The translations under genes and the position numbers were made by a program. Below, piece by piece: positions 43,173 to 51,270 of a stretch of DNA of 64,000 nucleotides. Within the stretch, counting starts at the first letter, position 1; each line of letters begins with the position of its first letter. The DNA is from Bradyrhizobium sp. Rc3b (lineage in GTDB: Bacteria > Pseudomonadota > Alphaproteobacteria > Rhizobiales > Xanthobacteraceae), in contig NZ_FOUS01000003.1 of NCBI RefSeq assembly GCF_900114915.1, forward strand, positions 186,001 through 250,000, read 5' to 3'. Below the pieces are notes generated by a model. It saw only the letters and a list, made by a program, of their open reading frames with translations, was not told the origin of the DNA and did not search any database.

Positions 43173-43679
43173 ATGCCGGAGACTGCCGCCTCAGCGCCCA
43201 GAGCCGAGCCGTTCCGCGCCTCGATCATGCAGATCGAGCCGCAATGGATCGACTATAACGGCCATCTCAACATGGCCTATTACAACGTGATGTTCGACCG
43301 CGCGATCGACCAGCTCTGGGCCGAGCTCGGCATCGGGCCGACCTACATGAAGGAGCGAGGCGGTTCGACTTTCACTGCCGAATGCCATGTGCGTTACTTG
43401 CGCGAAATCCACCTCGGCGATCCCGTGCAGATCCTGGTCTGGCTGCTGGAGGCCGACGACAAGCGGCTGCACACGTTCGAGGAGATGCGGCACGCAACCG
43501 AGGGCTGGCTGTCGGCGACGTCCGAGAACATGTCGCTTCACATGGACATGAATGCGCGGCGCGTCGCGCCATTTCCGCCGGATATAAGCGAGCGCATCGC
43601 GGCGGTCACAAAGGCCCACAGCGCGGTCTCGCGCCCCGAGGGCATCGGCCGGAACGTGGCGATGCCCTCGAAGCGGTAG
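43173..43679 (+). CDS. Acyl-CoA thioesterase, 4HBT hotdog type
   Basis: A 168-residue single hotdog-fold enzyme. The active-site pattern WIDYNGHLNMAYYNVMFDRA holds the catalytic Asp of the 4-hydroxybenzoyl-CoA thioesterase group (D-Y-N-G-H-x-N), followed by the long hotdog helix. ECHVRYLREIHLGDPVQILVWLLEAD and MRHATEGWLSATSENMSLHMDM supply the remaining strands. Relatives are linked to carnitine or fatty acyl-CoA turnover. AAGGAAAC precedes ATG 43173. It is divergent from the GlcD-type oxidase gene with only 78 bases between, so they share a promoter region. Confidence 0.9.
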   Translation: MPETAASAPRAEPFRASIMQIEPQWIDYNGHLNMAYYNVMFDRAIDQLWAELGIGPTYMKERGGSTFTAECHVRYLREIHLGDPVQILVWLLEADDKRLHTFEEMRHATEGWLSATSENMSLHMDMNARRVAPFPPDISERIAAVTKAHSAVSRPEGIGRNVAMPSKR

Positions 43680-43695
43680 CGCGTGATCCGGCGGC

Positions 43696-43869
43696 CTATA
43701 CCCTGTTGCGGCCGCGGGCCAGGCCGACCACGGCCGAGACCAGGAACAGAACGACCGCGATGAAGAAGATGATCTTGGCGATCTCAATCGAAGCGCCGGC
43801 GATGCCGCCGAAGCCCAGGATGCCGGCGATCAGTGCGATAACCAGAAACGTCACAACCCAGCCAAGCAT
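43696..43869 (-). CDS. DUF1328 small membrane protein (YtjA-like)
   Basis: A 57-residue inner-membrane protein. [57 protein letters not shown] matches DUF1328: two membrane helices separated by a GFGGIAG turn, ending in a basic tail. The function is unknown; homologues are often stress-induced. The start at 43869 is the conserved MLGW with GAGG upstream. A longer frame to 44055 is antisense to the helicase leader and not credible. It converges with the thioesterase gene. Confidence 0.9.
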   Translation of the reverse strand: MLGWVVTFLVIALIAGILGFGGIAGASIEIAKIIFFIAVVLFLVSAVVGLARGRNRV

Positions 43870-44106
43870 GGTCAAACCCTCGTCTTGATGTCTGTCTGCG
43901 TCTAGCGCGGCTGGCCGCGCCACCTGTCCAGACAATCTCGAGGCGGGAACGATGGTTCCGGCCCGGACAGGGTGGAAATTCGCGAGGACCGCTGGAACAA
44001 AATGACGTGCCCCGCACGTGGAAAACCTCGTTCCGCCGCCCCATATAGGCACCAATCCCTGTTAGAAGGCTCCCTTCCGCCACCCCGCGGTGCCATCGTG
44101 GGGCCA

Positions 44107-46746
44107 ATGATTCGCATGACCGAGCCGAGCAAGATCACGTCCCAGAACGTCTCCGACCACCAGCCCGCAGCCGGCGGCATCGCCGCGCGTGCGCGCGCCT
44201 CGGTGGGCCCGAAATATCTGTCCGGGCTCAATCCGGAGCAGCGCGAGGCCGTGGAGACGCTGGACGGCCCGGTCCTGGTGCTGGCCGGCGCAGGCACCGG
44301 CAAGACGCGCGTGCTGACGACGCGTATCGCCCACATCCTGAGCCAGGGCCGCGCCCGCCCCGCCGAGATTCTGTCGGTGACCTTCACCAACAAGGCGGCG
44401 CGCGAGATGAAGCACCGGCTCGGCCAGATGCTCGGCCACGCCGTCGAGGGCATGCCGTGGCTCGGCACCTTCCACTCCATCGGCGGCCGCATCCTGCGTG
44501 TCCATGCCGAGCTGGCGCAGCTCAAGTCGAACTTCACCGTGCTCGATGTCGACGACCAGGTGCGGCTGCTGAAGCAGTTGCTGCAGGCCGAGAACATCGA
44601 CGACAAGCGCTGGCCGGCACGCATGCTCGCCGGCCTGATCGACGGCTGGAAGAACCGCGGCCTGATGCCCTCGCAGGTGCCCTCGGGCGAAGCCGCCATG
44701 TTCGCCAACGGCAAGGGCGGCAAGCTCTATGCGAGCTATCAGGAGCGGCTGAAGATTCTGAACGCGGCCGATTTCGGCGATCTGTTGCTGGAGAACATCC
44801 GCATCTTCCGCGAGCACCCGGATATCCTCAGGCAGTACCAGCAGCGCTTCAAATATATCCTGGTCGACGAATATCAGGACACCAACGTCGCGCAGTATCT
44901 GTGGCTGCGGCTGCTGTCGCAGGCGCCTTCCTTCACCTCTCCCCGCCCGCGGGGAGAGGTCGCATCGCGCAGCGATGCGGGTGAGGGGGACTCTCCGAGC
45001 ACTGAGCTCGTGGAGACTCCCCCTCATCCCGACCTTCTCAGTGCGAGCGAAGCTCGTCACGACCCCGCATCCGCCTTCGCCAAGGCTTCGGCGGACATGA
45101 GCGGGGAGAAGGAGAAGACCAAAAACATCTGCTGCGTCGGCGACGACGACCAGTCGATCTATGGCTGGCGCGGTGCCGAGGTCGACAACATCCTGCGCTT
45201 CGACCACGATTTTCCCGGCGCCAAGGTCATTCGCCTGGAGCGCAACTATCGCTCGACCGGCCACATCCTCGCCGCCGCATCGCATCTGATCGCGCATAAC
45301 GAAGGCCGGCTCGGCAAGACGCTGCGCACCGAGGACCAGGACGGCGAGAAGGTCACGGTGACAGGCTCGTGGGATTCGGAAGAGGAAGCCCGCGGCATCG
45401 GCGAGGAGATCGAGCAGATCCAGCGCCGCGGCGAGAAGCTCAACGAGATCGCGATCCTGGTGCGCGCCTCCTATCAGATGCGCGAGTTCGAGGACCGCTT
45501 CGTCACGCTCGGCCTGCCCTATCGCGTCATCGGCGGCCCGCGCTTCTACGAGCGCGCCGAAATCCGCGATGCGCTGGCCTACTTGCGCGTCATCAACTCG
45601 CCGGCCGACGACCTCGCCTTCGAGCGCATCGTCAATGTGCCCAAGCGCGGCCTTGGCGATGCCACCGTGCAGATGCTGCACGACCACGCTCGCAAGCGCC
45701 GCATTCCCTTGTTCGAGGCGGCCCGCGCGGTGGTCGAAACCGACGAGCTGAAGCCGAAGGCGCGCGGCTCGCTTCGTGAGGTCGTCGCCCAGTTCGACCG
45801 CTGGCGCGCCCAGCGCGAGGTTACCGCGCACACCGATCTCGCCCAGATCGTGCTCGACGAGAGCGGCTATACCGAGATGTGGCAAAAGGACCGCTCGGCG
45901 GACGCCGCGGGCCGGCTCGAAAACCTGAAAGAGCTGGTGCGCTCGATGGAGGAGTTCGAGAACCTGCAAGGGTTCCTCGAGCACATCTCGCTGGTGATGG
46001 ACCGCGACGGCGGCGCCGAGGACGACGCAGTGTCGCTGATGACTTTGCACTCGGCCAAGGGGCTCGAATTCGACAACGTGTTCCTGCCGGGCTGGGAGGA
46101 AGGCCTGTTCCCGAGCCAGCGCACGCTGGACGAACAGGGCCGCGCCGGCCTCGAGGAAGAACGCCGGCTCGGCCATGTCGGCCTGACCCGTGCCCGCCGC
46201 CGCGCCATGATCTATTTCGCGACCAACCGGCGGATCCATGGCACCTGGTCGACCACGATCCCGTCGCGCTTCCTCGACGAACTGCCGGCGGCCAATGTCG
46301 AGATCACCGAATCCAAGGGCGGCTCGGCCTGGGGCGGCACCGGCGGTTACGGCGCCTCACGCTTCGACGACATGGAGGCGTTCGGCTCCACCTATTCGAC
46401 GCCGGGCTGGCAGCGCGCGCAAGCCAATCGCAACCGCGGCGGCGGGCGCAGCGGCGGTGGCGGTGGCGGCGGCTTCGAGGAAGAGGCTTCGACGTTCTCA
46501 TCCTCCTCGTCGTCCGGCCCCGATTTCGGCAGCTTCTCCTCGCGCCGCCGCGGTCCCCTGACGATCGAGGGCGAGCTGGTCGCCAAATCGACCGGCACCA
46601 CCTCGGAATTCTCGCTCGAAGACCGCGTCTTCCACCAGAAATTCGGCTACGGCCGCGTCACCAAGATCGACGGCAACAAGCTCACCATCGCCTTCGACAA
46701 GGCCGGCGAGAAGAAGGTCGTAGACAGCTTCGTGCAGCGGGCGTGA
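44107..46746 (+). CDS. uvrD: UvrD/PcrA-type DNA helicase with in-frame repeat insertion
   Basis: An 879-residue superfamily 1A 3'-5' helicase for repair and replication-fork maintenance. Visible motifs: Q motif LNPEQREAV, Walker A AGAGTGKT (60-67), Ia TFTNKAAREMK, II DEYQDTN (254-260), III GDDDQSIYGWRGA (345-357), IV RLERNYRST, V LMTLHSAKGLEFDNVF and VI HVGLTRARRRA. The C-terminus has a Gly-rich linker and the UvrD Tudor-like end (DRVFHQKFGYGRVTKID). Motifs II and III are about 90 residues apart instead of about 30. The extra residues 275-338 are encoded by a palindromic repeat (44929-45120). The start at 44107 is supported by family length; ATG 44116 is also possible. Confidence 0.95.
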   Translation: MIRMTEPSKITSQNVSDHQPAAGGIAARARASVGPKYLSGLNPEQREAVETLDGPVLVLAGAGTGKTRVLTTRIAHILSQGRARPAEILSVTFTNKAAREMKHRLGQMLGHAVEGMPWLGTFHSIGGRILRVHAELAQLKSNFTVLDVDDQVRLLKQLLQAENIDDKRWPARMLAGLIDGWKNRGLMPSQVPSGEAAMFANGKGGKLYASYQERLKILNAADFGDLLLENIRIFREHPDILRQYQQRFKYILVDEYQDTNVAQYLWLRLLSQAPSFTSPRPRGEVASRSDAGEGDSPSTELVETPPHPDLLSASEARHDPASAFAKASADMSGEKEKTKNICCVGDDDQSIYGWRGAEVDNILRFDHDFPGAKVIRLERNYRSTGHILAAASHLIAHNEGRLGKTLRTEDQDGEKVTVTGSWDSEEEARGIGEEIEQIQRRGEKLNEIAILVRASYQMREFEDRFVTLGLPYRVIGGPRFYERAEIRDALAYLRVINSPADDLAFERIVNVPKRGLGDATVQMLHDHARKRRIPLFEAARAVVETDELKPKARGSLREVVAQFDRWRAQREVTAHTDLAQIVLDESGYTEMWQKDRSADAAGRLENLKELVRSMEEFENLQGFLEHISLVMDRDGGAEDDAVSLMTLHSAKGLEFDNVFLPGWEEGLFPSQRTLDEQGRAGLEEERRLGHVGLTRARRRAMIYFATNRRIHGTWSTTIPSRFLDELPAANVEITESKGGSAWGGTGGYGASRFDDMEAFGSTYSTPGWQRAQANRNRGGGRSGGGGGGGFEEEASTFSSSSSSGPDFGSFSSRRRGPLTIEGELVAKSTGTTSEFSLEDRVFHQKFGYGRVTKIDGNKLTIAFDKAGEKKVVDSFVQRA
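44929..45120. repeat. Composite palindromic repeat inserted in frame in uvrD
   Basis: 192 bases, a multiple of three, with nested palindromes: a CTCTCCCCG/CGGGGAGAG pair near its left end (44938-44958), GCATCGC/GCGATGC, GGAGACTCCCCCTC-type segments, and CCGCCTTCGCC/GGCTTCGGCGG at 45070-45094. The motifs match those of the untranslated repeats at 12361, 52603 and 55790. The translation is polar and low in hydrophobic residues (VASRSDAGEGDSPS, AFAKASADMSGEKEK). Exact insertion ends are uncertain by a few codons. Confidence 0.8.
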
Positions 46747-46755
46747 GCGCGCGAT

Positions 46756-47043
46756 ATGGCTCAGTATGTCGCCATCATCGAGGACACCGATCCGGACGCT
46801 GTCAGCCTGTGGTTTCCCGACCTGCCCGGCTGCATTTCCGGCGGTGATGACGTCGACGAGGCCCTGGAGAGTGCACCGGAGGCACTGGCGTTCTATGCGC
46901 AGGAGCTGATCGCGGACGGTCGGCAGCTTCCTCCGCCCAGAACATTGGACGAGCTCAAGGCCGACCCTGATGTGGCCGACGACCTCGGGAAACACACGGT
47001 CGCCCTGATCGAATGGCCGCCCCGCGAAGACGCCGCGGAGTGA
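46756..47043 (+). CDS. HicB-like protein, no HicA partner
   Basis: A 95-residue protein of the HicB_like fold. It opens YVAIIEDTDPDAVSLWFPDLPGCISGGDDVDEALESAPEALAFYAQEL, where FPDLPGC followed by DDVDEAL is the HicB hallmark. After a short linker it ends without the usual C-terminal DNA-binding (RHH or HTH) part. Canonical HicB is the antitoxin for the HicA RNase. No HicA-sized frame is visible on either side, so this is a solitary member that may bind RNA or protein in another role. It starts nine bases after the helicase stop and is likely cotranscribed with uvrD. Confidence 0.82.
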   Translation: MAQYVAIIEDTDPDAVSLWFPDLPGCISGGDDVDEALESAPEALAFYAQELIADGRQLPPPRTLDELKADPDVADDLGKHTVALIEWPPREDAAE

Positions 47044-47131
47044 GGACTGTTCGCCGCACTCCCCTCGCCTTCGACAGTTCTCGTCCGAACAGCCCTTGAC
47101 CCGCCCGAACTTCCCCGTATCAGATGCAGCC

Positions 47132-47548
47132 ATGGTCCGGGGCTCCATGACACTGATCTTGCTGGCATTGGGGATGCCGTCGCTTGCGGCGGCGGAGACC
47201 ATGAGCTTTGGCGATTCGATCGGGCTGCTGGCCAAAAGCTGCGGCGCCGAAATCGTCGCCAATTGCCGCGGCGTCAACCCGGATTCGACCCGCCTGAAGG
47301 AGTGCCTGTCGCGCAACCGCGACGTGCTGTCCCAGCAATGCGCGAGCGACTATCTCGGCGCGTTCGATGCCATCCAGAAGCGCGTCGCCGCGCGCGTCAC
47401 GGTGGCGAACGCCTGCCAGCGCGAGATCGTCAAGGTCTGTGGCGGCTCTACCAAGGAGACTAGCAAGTCGATCCCCTGCCTGGTTTCGACGCCCAAGGGC
47501 ATCAGCAACAACTGCCTGAAGGCCGTCGACGACGCGGGGTACCGCTGA
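47132..47548 (+). CDS. Exported cysteine-rich repeat protein
   Basis: A 138-residue secreted protein with a signal peptide (MTLILLALGMPSLAAAE). Two cysteine-rich repeat units follow the C-x(n)-C-x(n)-CL-x(n)-LS-x-C pattern: LAKSCGAEIVANCRGV...LKECLSRNRDVLSQQC and ANACQREIVKVCGGS...IPCLVSTPKGISNNC. This is the GLG1-type cysteine-rich repeat, whose bacterial function is unknown. The eight cysteines probably form disulfides in the periplasm. The start could be 47132 (MVRGSM) or 47147 (MTLILL). Its stop overlaps the next start by one base, so the two are translationally coupled. Confidence 0.82.
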   Translation: MVRGSMTLILLALGMPSLAAAETMSFGDSIGLLAKSCGAEIVANCRGVNPDSTRLKECLSRNRDVLSQQCASDYLGAFDAIQKRVAARVTVANACQREIVKVCGGSTKETSKSIPCLVSTPKGISNNCLKAVDDAGYR

Positions 47549-48216
47549 TGCGCGCGAGCAGGCTCTTCATTGCCGGAACCGCGGTCGCGCTCGGTCTCGC
47601 TTTGCTCGCGGGCACGGCCGTCGCCCAGACGGCGGCACCGACCCGCGACGACATCGTCGGCAAGCTCAACCATTTCGAAGAAGCCGCCGAGGCCGACCTT
47701 CCCGCGCTGAAGCAGCAGGTGATGGAGCGCGCCAAGACCAGGATCAAGAACGATCCCGGTCCGGTGAACCGGCCGCTGATCGCACCTGATCTCGCCAAGC
47801 TGCCCGCCTTCAATGCGCAGATCCAGTTCGATGCCGACACGCCGATCATCCAGCCGGCGTCCTACCAGACCGTCGGCCGCATCGCGGACGCGCTGGTTCA
47901 TTCCTCGCTGCTGCCCTACACGTTCCTGATCGTCGGCCACGTCGAATCCAACTCGAAGACTCGCGAGGCCAACGCGATCCTGAGCCAGCGCCGCGCCGAC
48001 GCGATCCGCGACGTGCTGGTGAACACGTTCAAGATCTCGACCAAGCGACTGCATCCGATCGGCCTCGGCGAGGAGCAGTTTCTCGACCGGGCGAGGCCGA
48101 CCTCGGCCGTCAACGGCCAGTTGCAAATCCTGACCTATGCCAAGCTGCCGGAGGACGCGCCGCATACGGCTGCGGCACCTGCGCCTGCGGCGAAAAAGCC
48201 CGCCAAGAAGCGCTGA
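47548..48216 (+). CDS. Exported OmpA-like domain protein
   Basis: A 222-residue periplasmic protein. The signal peptide is about 1-27 (LFIAGTAVALGLALLAGTAVAQ). After a helical segment, the OmpA-like C-terminal domain spans about 85-205: FNAQIQFDADTPIIQPASYQTVGRIADAL, TFLIVGHVESNSKTREANAILSQRRADAIRDVLV and HPIGLGEEQFLD. In classical OmpA the peptidoglycan-contacting residues are Asp and Arg in TDxxG and SxxRA; here the region reads GHVES and LSQRRADA, with the Arg kept. A Lys/Ala/Pro tail ends the protein. Its ATG overlaps the upstream stop (TGATG), so the pair is coupled. Confidence 0.87.
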   Translation: MRASRLFIAGTAVALGLALLAGTAVAQTAAPTRDDIVGKLNHFEEAAEADLPALKQQVMERAKTRIKNDPGPVNRPLIAPDLAKLPAFNAQIQFDADTPIIQPASYQTVGRIADALVHSSLLPYTFLIVGHVESNSKTREANAILSQRRADAIRDVLVNTFKISTKRLHPIGLGEEQFLDRARPTSAVNGQLQILTYAKLPEDAPHTAAAPAPAAKKPAKKR

Positions 48217-48388
48217 GCGAGCGCAGCTTCGCACCCGACGGAACCCTTTGAAGTCCTGATCGTTTTGTAGCCTGTCCGGGGCGCACAAATACGGTTTCAC
48301 GCGACAAAAGCCCCGGTTTGTGCACCGCCCGGTCCAGTGCTATAGCCTCTGTTCGCCCTTCCCCGACCCCGTGCTGCATGAGACCGAA

Positions 48389-48907
48389 ATGGGTGGCTAT
48401 TTTCAGCGCCAACTTGCCGTTTATGTCGAGTACCATCGCGACCCCCGGAACACGGCGATGCATGTGGTCGGTATTCTCCTGTTGTTCACCGGCGCCGTGA
48501 TGCCGCTGACGCTGGTCAGGCTGCCGCTGCTCGGTTTCGATGTCAGCCTCGCCGTGATCCTGGCTTTGCCGGTCCTGATGTACTGGCTGCTGCTCGATGT
48601 GGCGCTCGGGATCGGCATTCTGGCGGTCTCGATCGTGCTGTTTTCGGTTGCGACGACCGTTGCGGCGCAAGTCAGTACCGCGACGATGTGGGCGATTTTC
48701 GCCGTGCTGGTGGCGCTCGGCCTCGCCGCGCAGGCCATCGGCCACAAGGTTTTTGAGGGCCGCGAAGCCTCATTGTTCACTTTTCCTTCGCATCTTTTGC
48801 TTGGACCGATGTTCGTGATGGCAAAATTATTCATTGCATTGGGCTTCCGTCGCGACCTTGCCGCGATTCTGGCGCCTCTTCCGACCAATTCCCTTTCAAC
48901 CCGATAG
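48389..48907 (+). CDS. Mpo1/YGL010W-like membrane protein
   Basis: A 172-residue membrane protein of the DUF962/Mpo1 family, whose yeast member is an Fe(II)-dependent dioxygenase for 2-hydroxy fatty acids. YFQRQLAVYVEYHRDPRNTAMHVVGI carries the first His pair (YHxxxxN and MHVVG), and AIGHKVFEGREAS the second. Four hydrophobic segments lie between. The enzymatic role here is by family analogy. ATG 48389 is used; an in-frame GTG at 48371 would add six residues (VLHETE). It precedes the epimerase gene by 28 bases and is probably cotranscribed with it. Confidence 0.85.
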   Translation: MGGYFQRQLAVYVEYHRDPRNTAMHVVGILLLFTGAVMPLTLVRLPLLGFDVSLAVILALPVLMYWLLLDVALGIGILAVSIVLFSVATTVAAQVSTATMWAIFAVLVALGLAAQAIGHKVFEGREASLFTFPSHLLLGPMFVMAKLFIALGFRRDLAAILAPLPTNSLSTR

Positions 48908-48935
48908 CTCTAGACGCGAAACAGCAACCTTCTGC

Positions 48936-49967
48936 ATGGCTCTCGTACTGGTTACCGGTGGCAGTGGCTTCATCGGACATCACCTCGTCGAAGCGCTCCG
49001 CGCCCGTGGGCAGCGGGTGCGCGTTCTCGATGTCCGCGCGCCGGCCGCGGCGAACGCGGATGTTGAATTTGTCCACGGCTCGGTGCTCGACGGCGCCGCG
49101 GTCGATGCTGCGATCGCCGGGGTCGATCAGGTCTATCACCTCGCCGGCCTGCCCGGCATGTGGGTCGCCAACAAGCAGGACTTTCACGACGTCAACTGTC
49201 GCGGCACCGAAATCGTGCTCGCGGCCGCAATGAAGCGCGGCGTGTCGCGCTTCCTGCACTGCTCGACGGAATCGATCCTGTTCCCCTATTCCGACCTCAA
49301 GGGCGCTGCCGCCGAGGAGGCGCTACAGCCGGCCGACGCGATGCCGGGCGCCTATACGCGCTCGAAGTCGCTCGCCGAGCATCATGCCGCGAAGGCGGCG
49401 GCCAGCGGCTTTCCACTCGTGATCGGCACGCCGACCATGCCGATCGGCGCGGCCGACCACAATCTGACGCCGCCGACGGCGATGCTGTGGTACTTCCTGC
49501 AGAAGAAGGTGCAGCCGCATCTCAACTTCCTGGTCAACCTCGTCGACGTCCGCGACGTGGCCATGGGCCTCGTGCTGACCATGGAGCGCGGCCGCATCGG
49601 CCAGCGCTACATCCTCGGCGGCGACTGCGTCCCGCTCGGCAACATCCTGCGGATGATGTCGGCGATGAGCGGCCGCCGGCAGTTCCCGGTCGTCGTGCCC
49701 GGCAAGATCGCCGAGCTCTCGGGCATCATGCTCGAATACCTCGCCGATCGTGTCACGCGCCGGCCGCCCAACGGCACCGCCGAGGGCGTGCGCATTGCGC
49801 TCGCCGCAAGCGACCTCTCGATCGGCAAGGCGCGCACCGAGCTCGGCTACGCGCCGCGTCCGATCGAGCCGGTGCTGCGCGAAACCATCACCCATCTGCT
49901 CGCCCGCAACGGCCAGCAGCCCTCCGGCGCCATCAAGCATCACGCGCTCTCCTCGCGCGCGAGCTAA
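48936..49967 (+). CDS. NAD-dependent epimerase/dehydratase (extended SDR, HpnA-like)
   Basis: A 343-residue extended short-chain dehydrogenase/reductase. The nucleotide-binding motif GGSGFIGHHLVEAL is at the N-terminus, the active-site pair YTRSK (YxxxK) is near residue 155, and the serine-bearing strand precedes it (FLHCSTESI). The sequence resembles hopanoid-associated sugar epimerases and 3-beta-hydroxysteroid-type SDRs, so a sugar or lipid head-group substrate is plausible, but no hopanoid genes are in the window. ATG 48936 gives a proper Rossmann start; the longer frame from 48834 overlaps the previous gene. A methyltransferase gene follows. Confidence 0.88.
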   Translation: MALVLVTGGSGFIGHHLVEALRARGQRVRVLDVRAPAAANADVEFVHGSVLDGAAVDAAIAGVDQVYHLAGLPGMWVANKQDFHDVNCRGTEIVLAAAMKRGVSRFLHCSTESILFPYSDLKGAAAEEALQPADAMPGAYTRSKSLAEHHAAKAAASGFPLVIGTPTMPIGAADHNLTPPTAMLWYFLQKKVQPHLNFLVNLVDVRDVAMGLVLTMERGRIGQRYILGGDCVPLGNILRMMSAMSGRRQFPVVVPGKIAELSGIMLEYLADRVTRRPPNGTAEGVRIALAASDLSIGKARTELGYAPRPIEPVLRETITHLLARNGQQPSGAIKHHALSSRAS

Positions 49968-49994
49968 AGCCGCCGCCCAACGCAAAGAACCTTC

Positions 49995-50621
49995 ATGTCC
50001 TTCGATTTCAGCAAGCTTCTCTCGGTCGCCTGGGGTGGCTGGACCACGGCCTGGCCGACCGAATTCCTGGCCCTGGTCTGGCTCGCCTTTCTCGCCAGCT
50101 GGGTCGGCGCCTCGTTCTGGCAGGGGCGGACCAAGAAGCAGGTCATGACGCTGGAGTCGCAGCGCTATCGCCTGCCGATCCTGGTCGGCGGCATCCTGTA
50201 CACCCCGTGGGTTGCACAGCTGCTGGGCTGGAAGCCGCTTTGGGTGCTCGGCAACACCGGCATCTACATCGCCGCGGTCCTCTCGGCCGCCGGCATCGCT
50301 TTCGCCTGGTGGGGCCGACTGCATCTCGGAAAATTCTGGTCGAACACCATCACCCACAAAGAAGATCACCGCGTTATCGACACCGGCCCCTACGGCATCG
50401 TGCGTCACCCGATCTACACCGGCTTAATCTTCGGCATGCTCGTCACCGGCATCGCAATCGGCCTCGTAACGACGATCCTCGGCGCGATCCTGATCTCGCT
50501 CGGCATGTGGCAGAAGGGCCGGATGGAGGAGGTGTTTCTGTCGAAGGAGCTCGGCGAAGACGCCTACGGCGCCTACTGCCGCCGCGTGCCGATGATCATC
50601 CCGTTCCTGTCGCCGCGGTGA
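49995..50621 (+). CDS. Isoprenylcysteine carboxyl methyltransferase-family membrane protein
   Basis: A 208-residue membrane enzyme with four or five helices and the SAM-binding C-terminal signature of the ICMT/PEMT group: DTGPYGIVRHPIYTG, then EEVFLSKELGEDAYGAYCRRVPMIIPF. Eukaryotic ICMT methylates prenylated proteins; bacterial members methylate lipids, quinone-like or other small substrates, which cannot be specified here. It starts 27 bases after the epimerase gene on the same strand, and the pair may act on one lipid. A long inverted repeat follows the stop. Confidence 0.88.
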   Translation: MSFDFSKLLSVAWGGWTTAWPTEFLALVWLAFLASWVGASFWQGRTKKQVMTLESQRYRLPILVGGILYTPWVAQLLGWKPLWVLGNTGIYIAAVLSAAGIAFAWWGRLHLGKFWSNTITHKEDHRVIDTGPYGIVRHPIYTGLIFGMLVTGIAIGLVTTILGAILISLGMWQKGRMEEVFLSKELGEDAYGAYCRRVPMIIPFLSPR

Positions 50622-50671
50622 GGGGCGTAGCACCTTCCTACTATTTTCTCCGCGTAAGACTGCTGTTTGGT

Positions 50672-50823
50672 CCCGTCATCCTGAGGTGCGAGGTTTGCGA
50701 TGCGAATGCATCGTAAGCCGAGCCTCGAAGGATGCACGGCCGCCAATGCATCCGGGCCCTCCATCCTTCGAGGCTCCCCATGCGGCGCGTTGCGCCCCAT
50801 GGCTCGCACCTCAGGATGACGGG
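50672..50823. repeat. Long palindromic element (152 bp)
   Basis: The ends 50672-50692 and 50803-50823 are perfect 21-bp inverted copies (left end CCCGTCATCCTGAGGTGCG). An inner pair, GAGCCTCGAAGGATG (50720-50734) and CATCCTTCGAGGCTC (50762-50776), is also perfect. The whole folds into one long hairpin. I recognise it as a repeat frequent in Bradyrhizobium. It sits between the methyltransferase and the small gene at 50918 and encodes no transposase. Confidence 0.9.
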
Positions 50824-50917
50824 AACGGAATGGCACAACTCGGAACATTCAACCAGGAACCGCCCCTCTCCAAGCCCGTTATCCCTCGACAGCTGCCACC
50901 TGCGCGAGCATCGAGCC

Positions 50918-51127
50918 ATGTCGGACGCCTACGATTATTTCCGCGAGCACGCGATCGCCGCCGTCCGCAAGGCGCGGGCACTGCCGCGTGGGCGGCCGAA
51001 GCAGAAGCAGCGCACGGTGGCGCGGATCTATCACCTGCTGTCCAAGGAGGCAGCGCTGGTGCCGAACATGCATCACCTCAACGATTTTCGCGCAGCACGG
51101 CGGCTGGAGCGTCAAATCTCTCGCTGA
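50918..51127 (+). CDS. Small basic hypothetical protein
   Basis: A 69-residue basic protein: MSDAYDYFREHAIAAVRKARALPRGRPKQKQRTVARIYHLLSKEAALVPNMHHLNDFRAARRLERQISR. It is helical with an internal RGRPKQKQRT stretch suggestive of nucleic-acid contact. I recognise it as a small protein common in Bradyrhizobium, with no known role. ATG 50918 starts the conserved region; longer frames run into the palindromic repeat. It is about 95 bases after that repeat and 140 bases before the sugar dehydrogenase gene. Confidence 0.65.
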   Translation: MSDAYDYFREHAIAAVRKARALPRGRPKQKQRTVARIYHLLSKEAALVPNMHHLNDFRAARRLERQISR

Positions 51128-51270
51128 TCTCCGGGCAAAGGCCATCGGCGTTCGTCCCATGCAAAATCGATCGGCTGCCATTCCACGGGAATAGGCCCGG
51201 CCGGCGCCCCGCACAGGTTGACGTCTGCCCCGTCAGCCAGTTGGATGCGCGCGCAAACAGGGGCCCTCTC

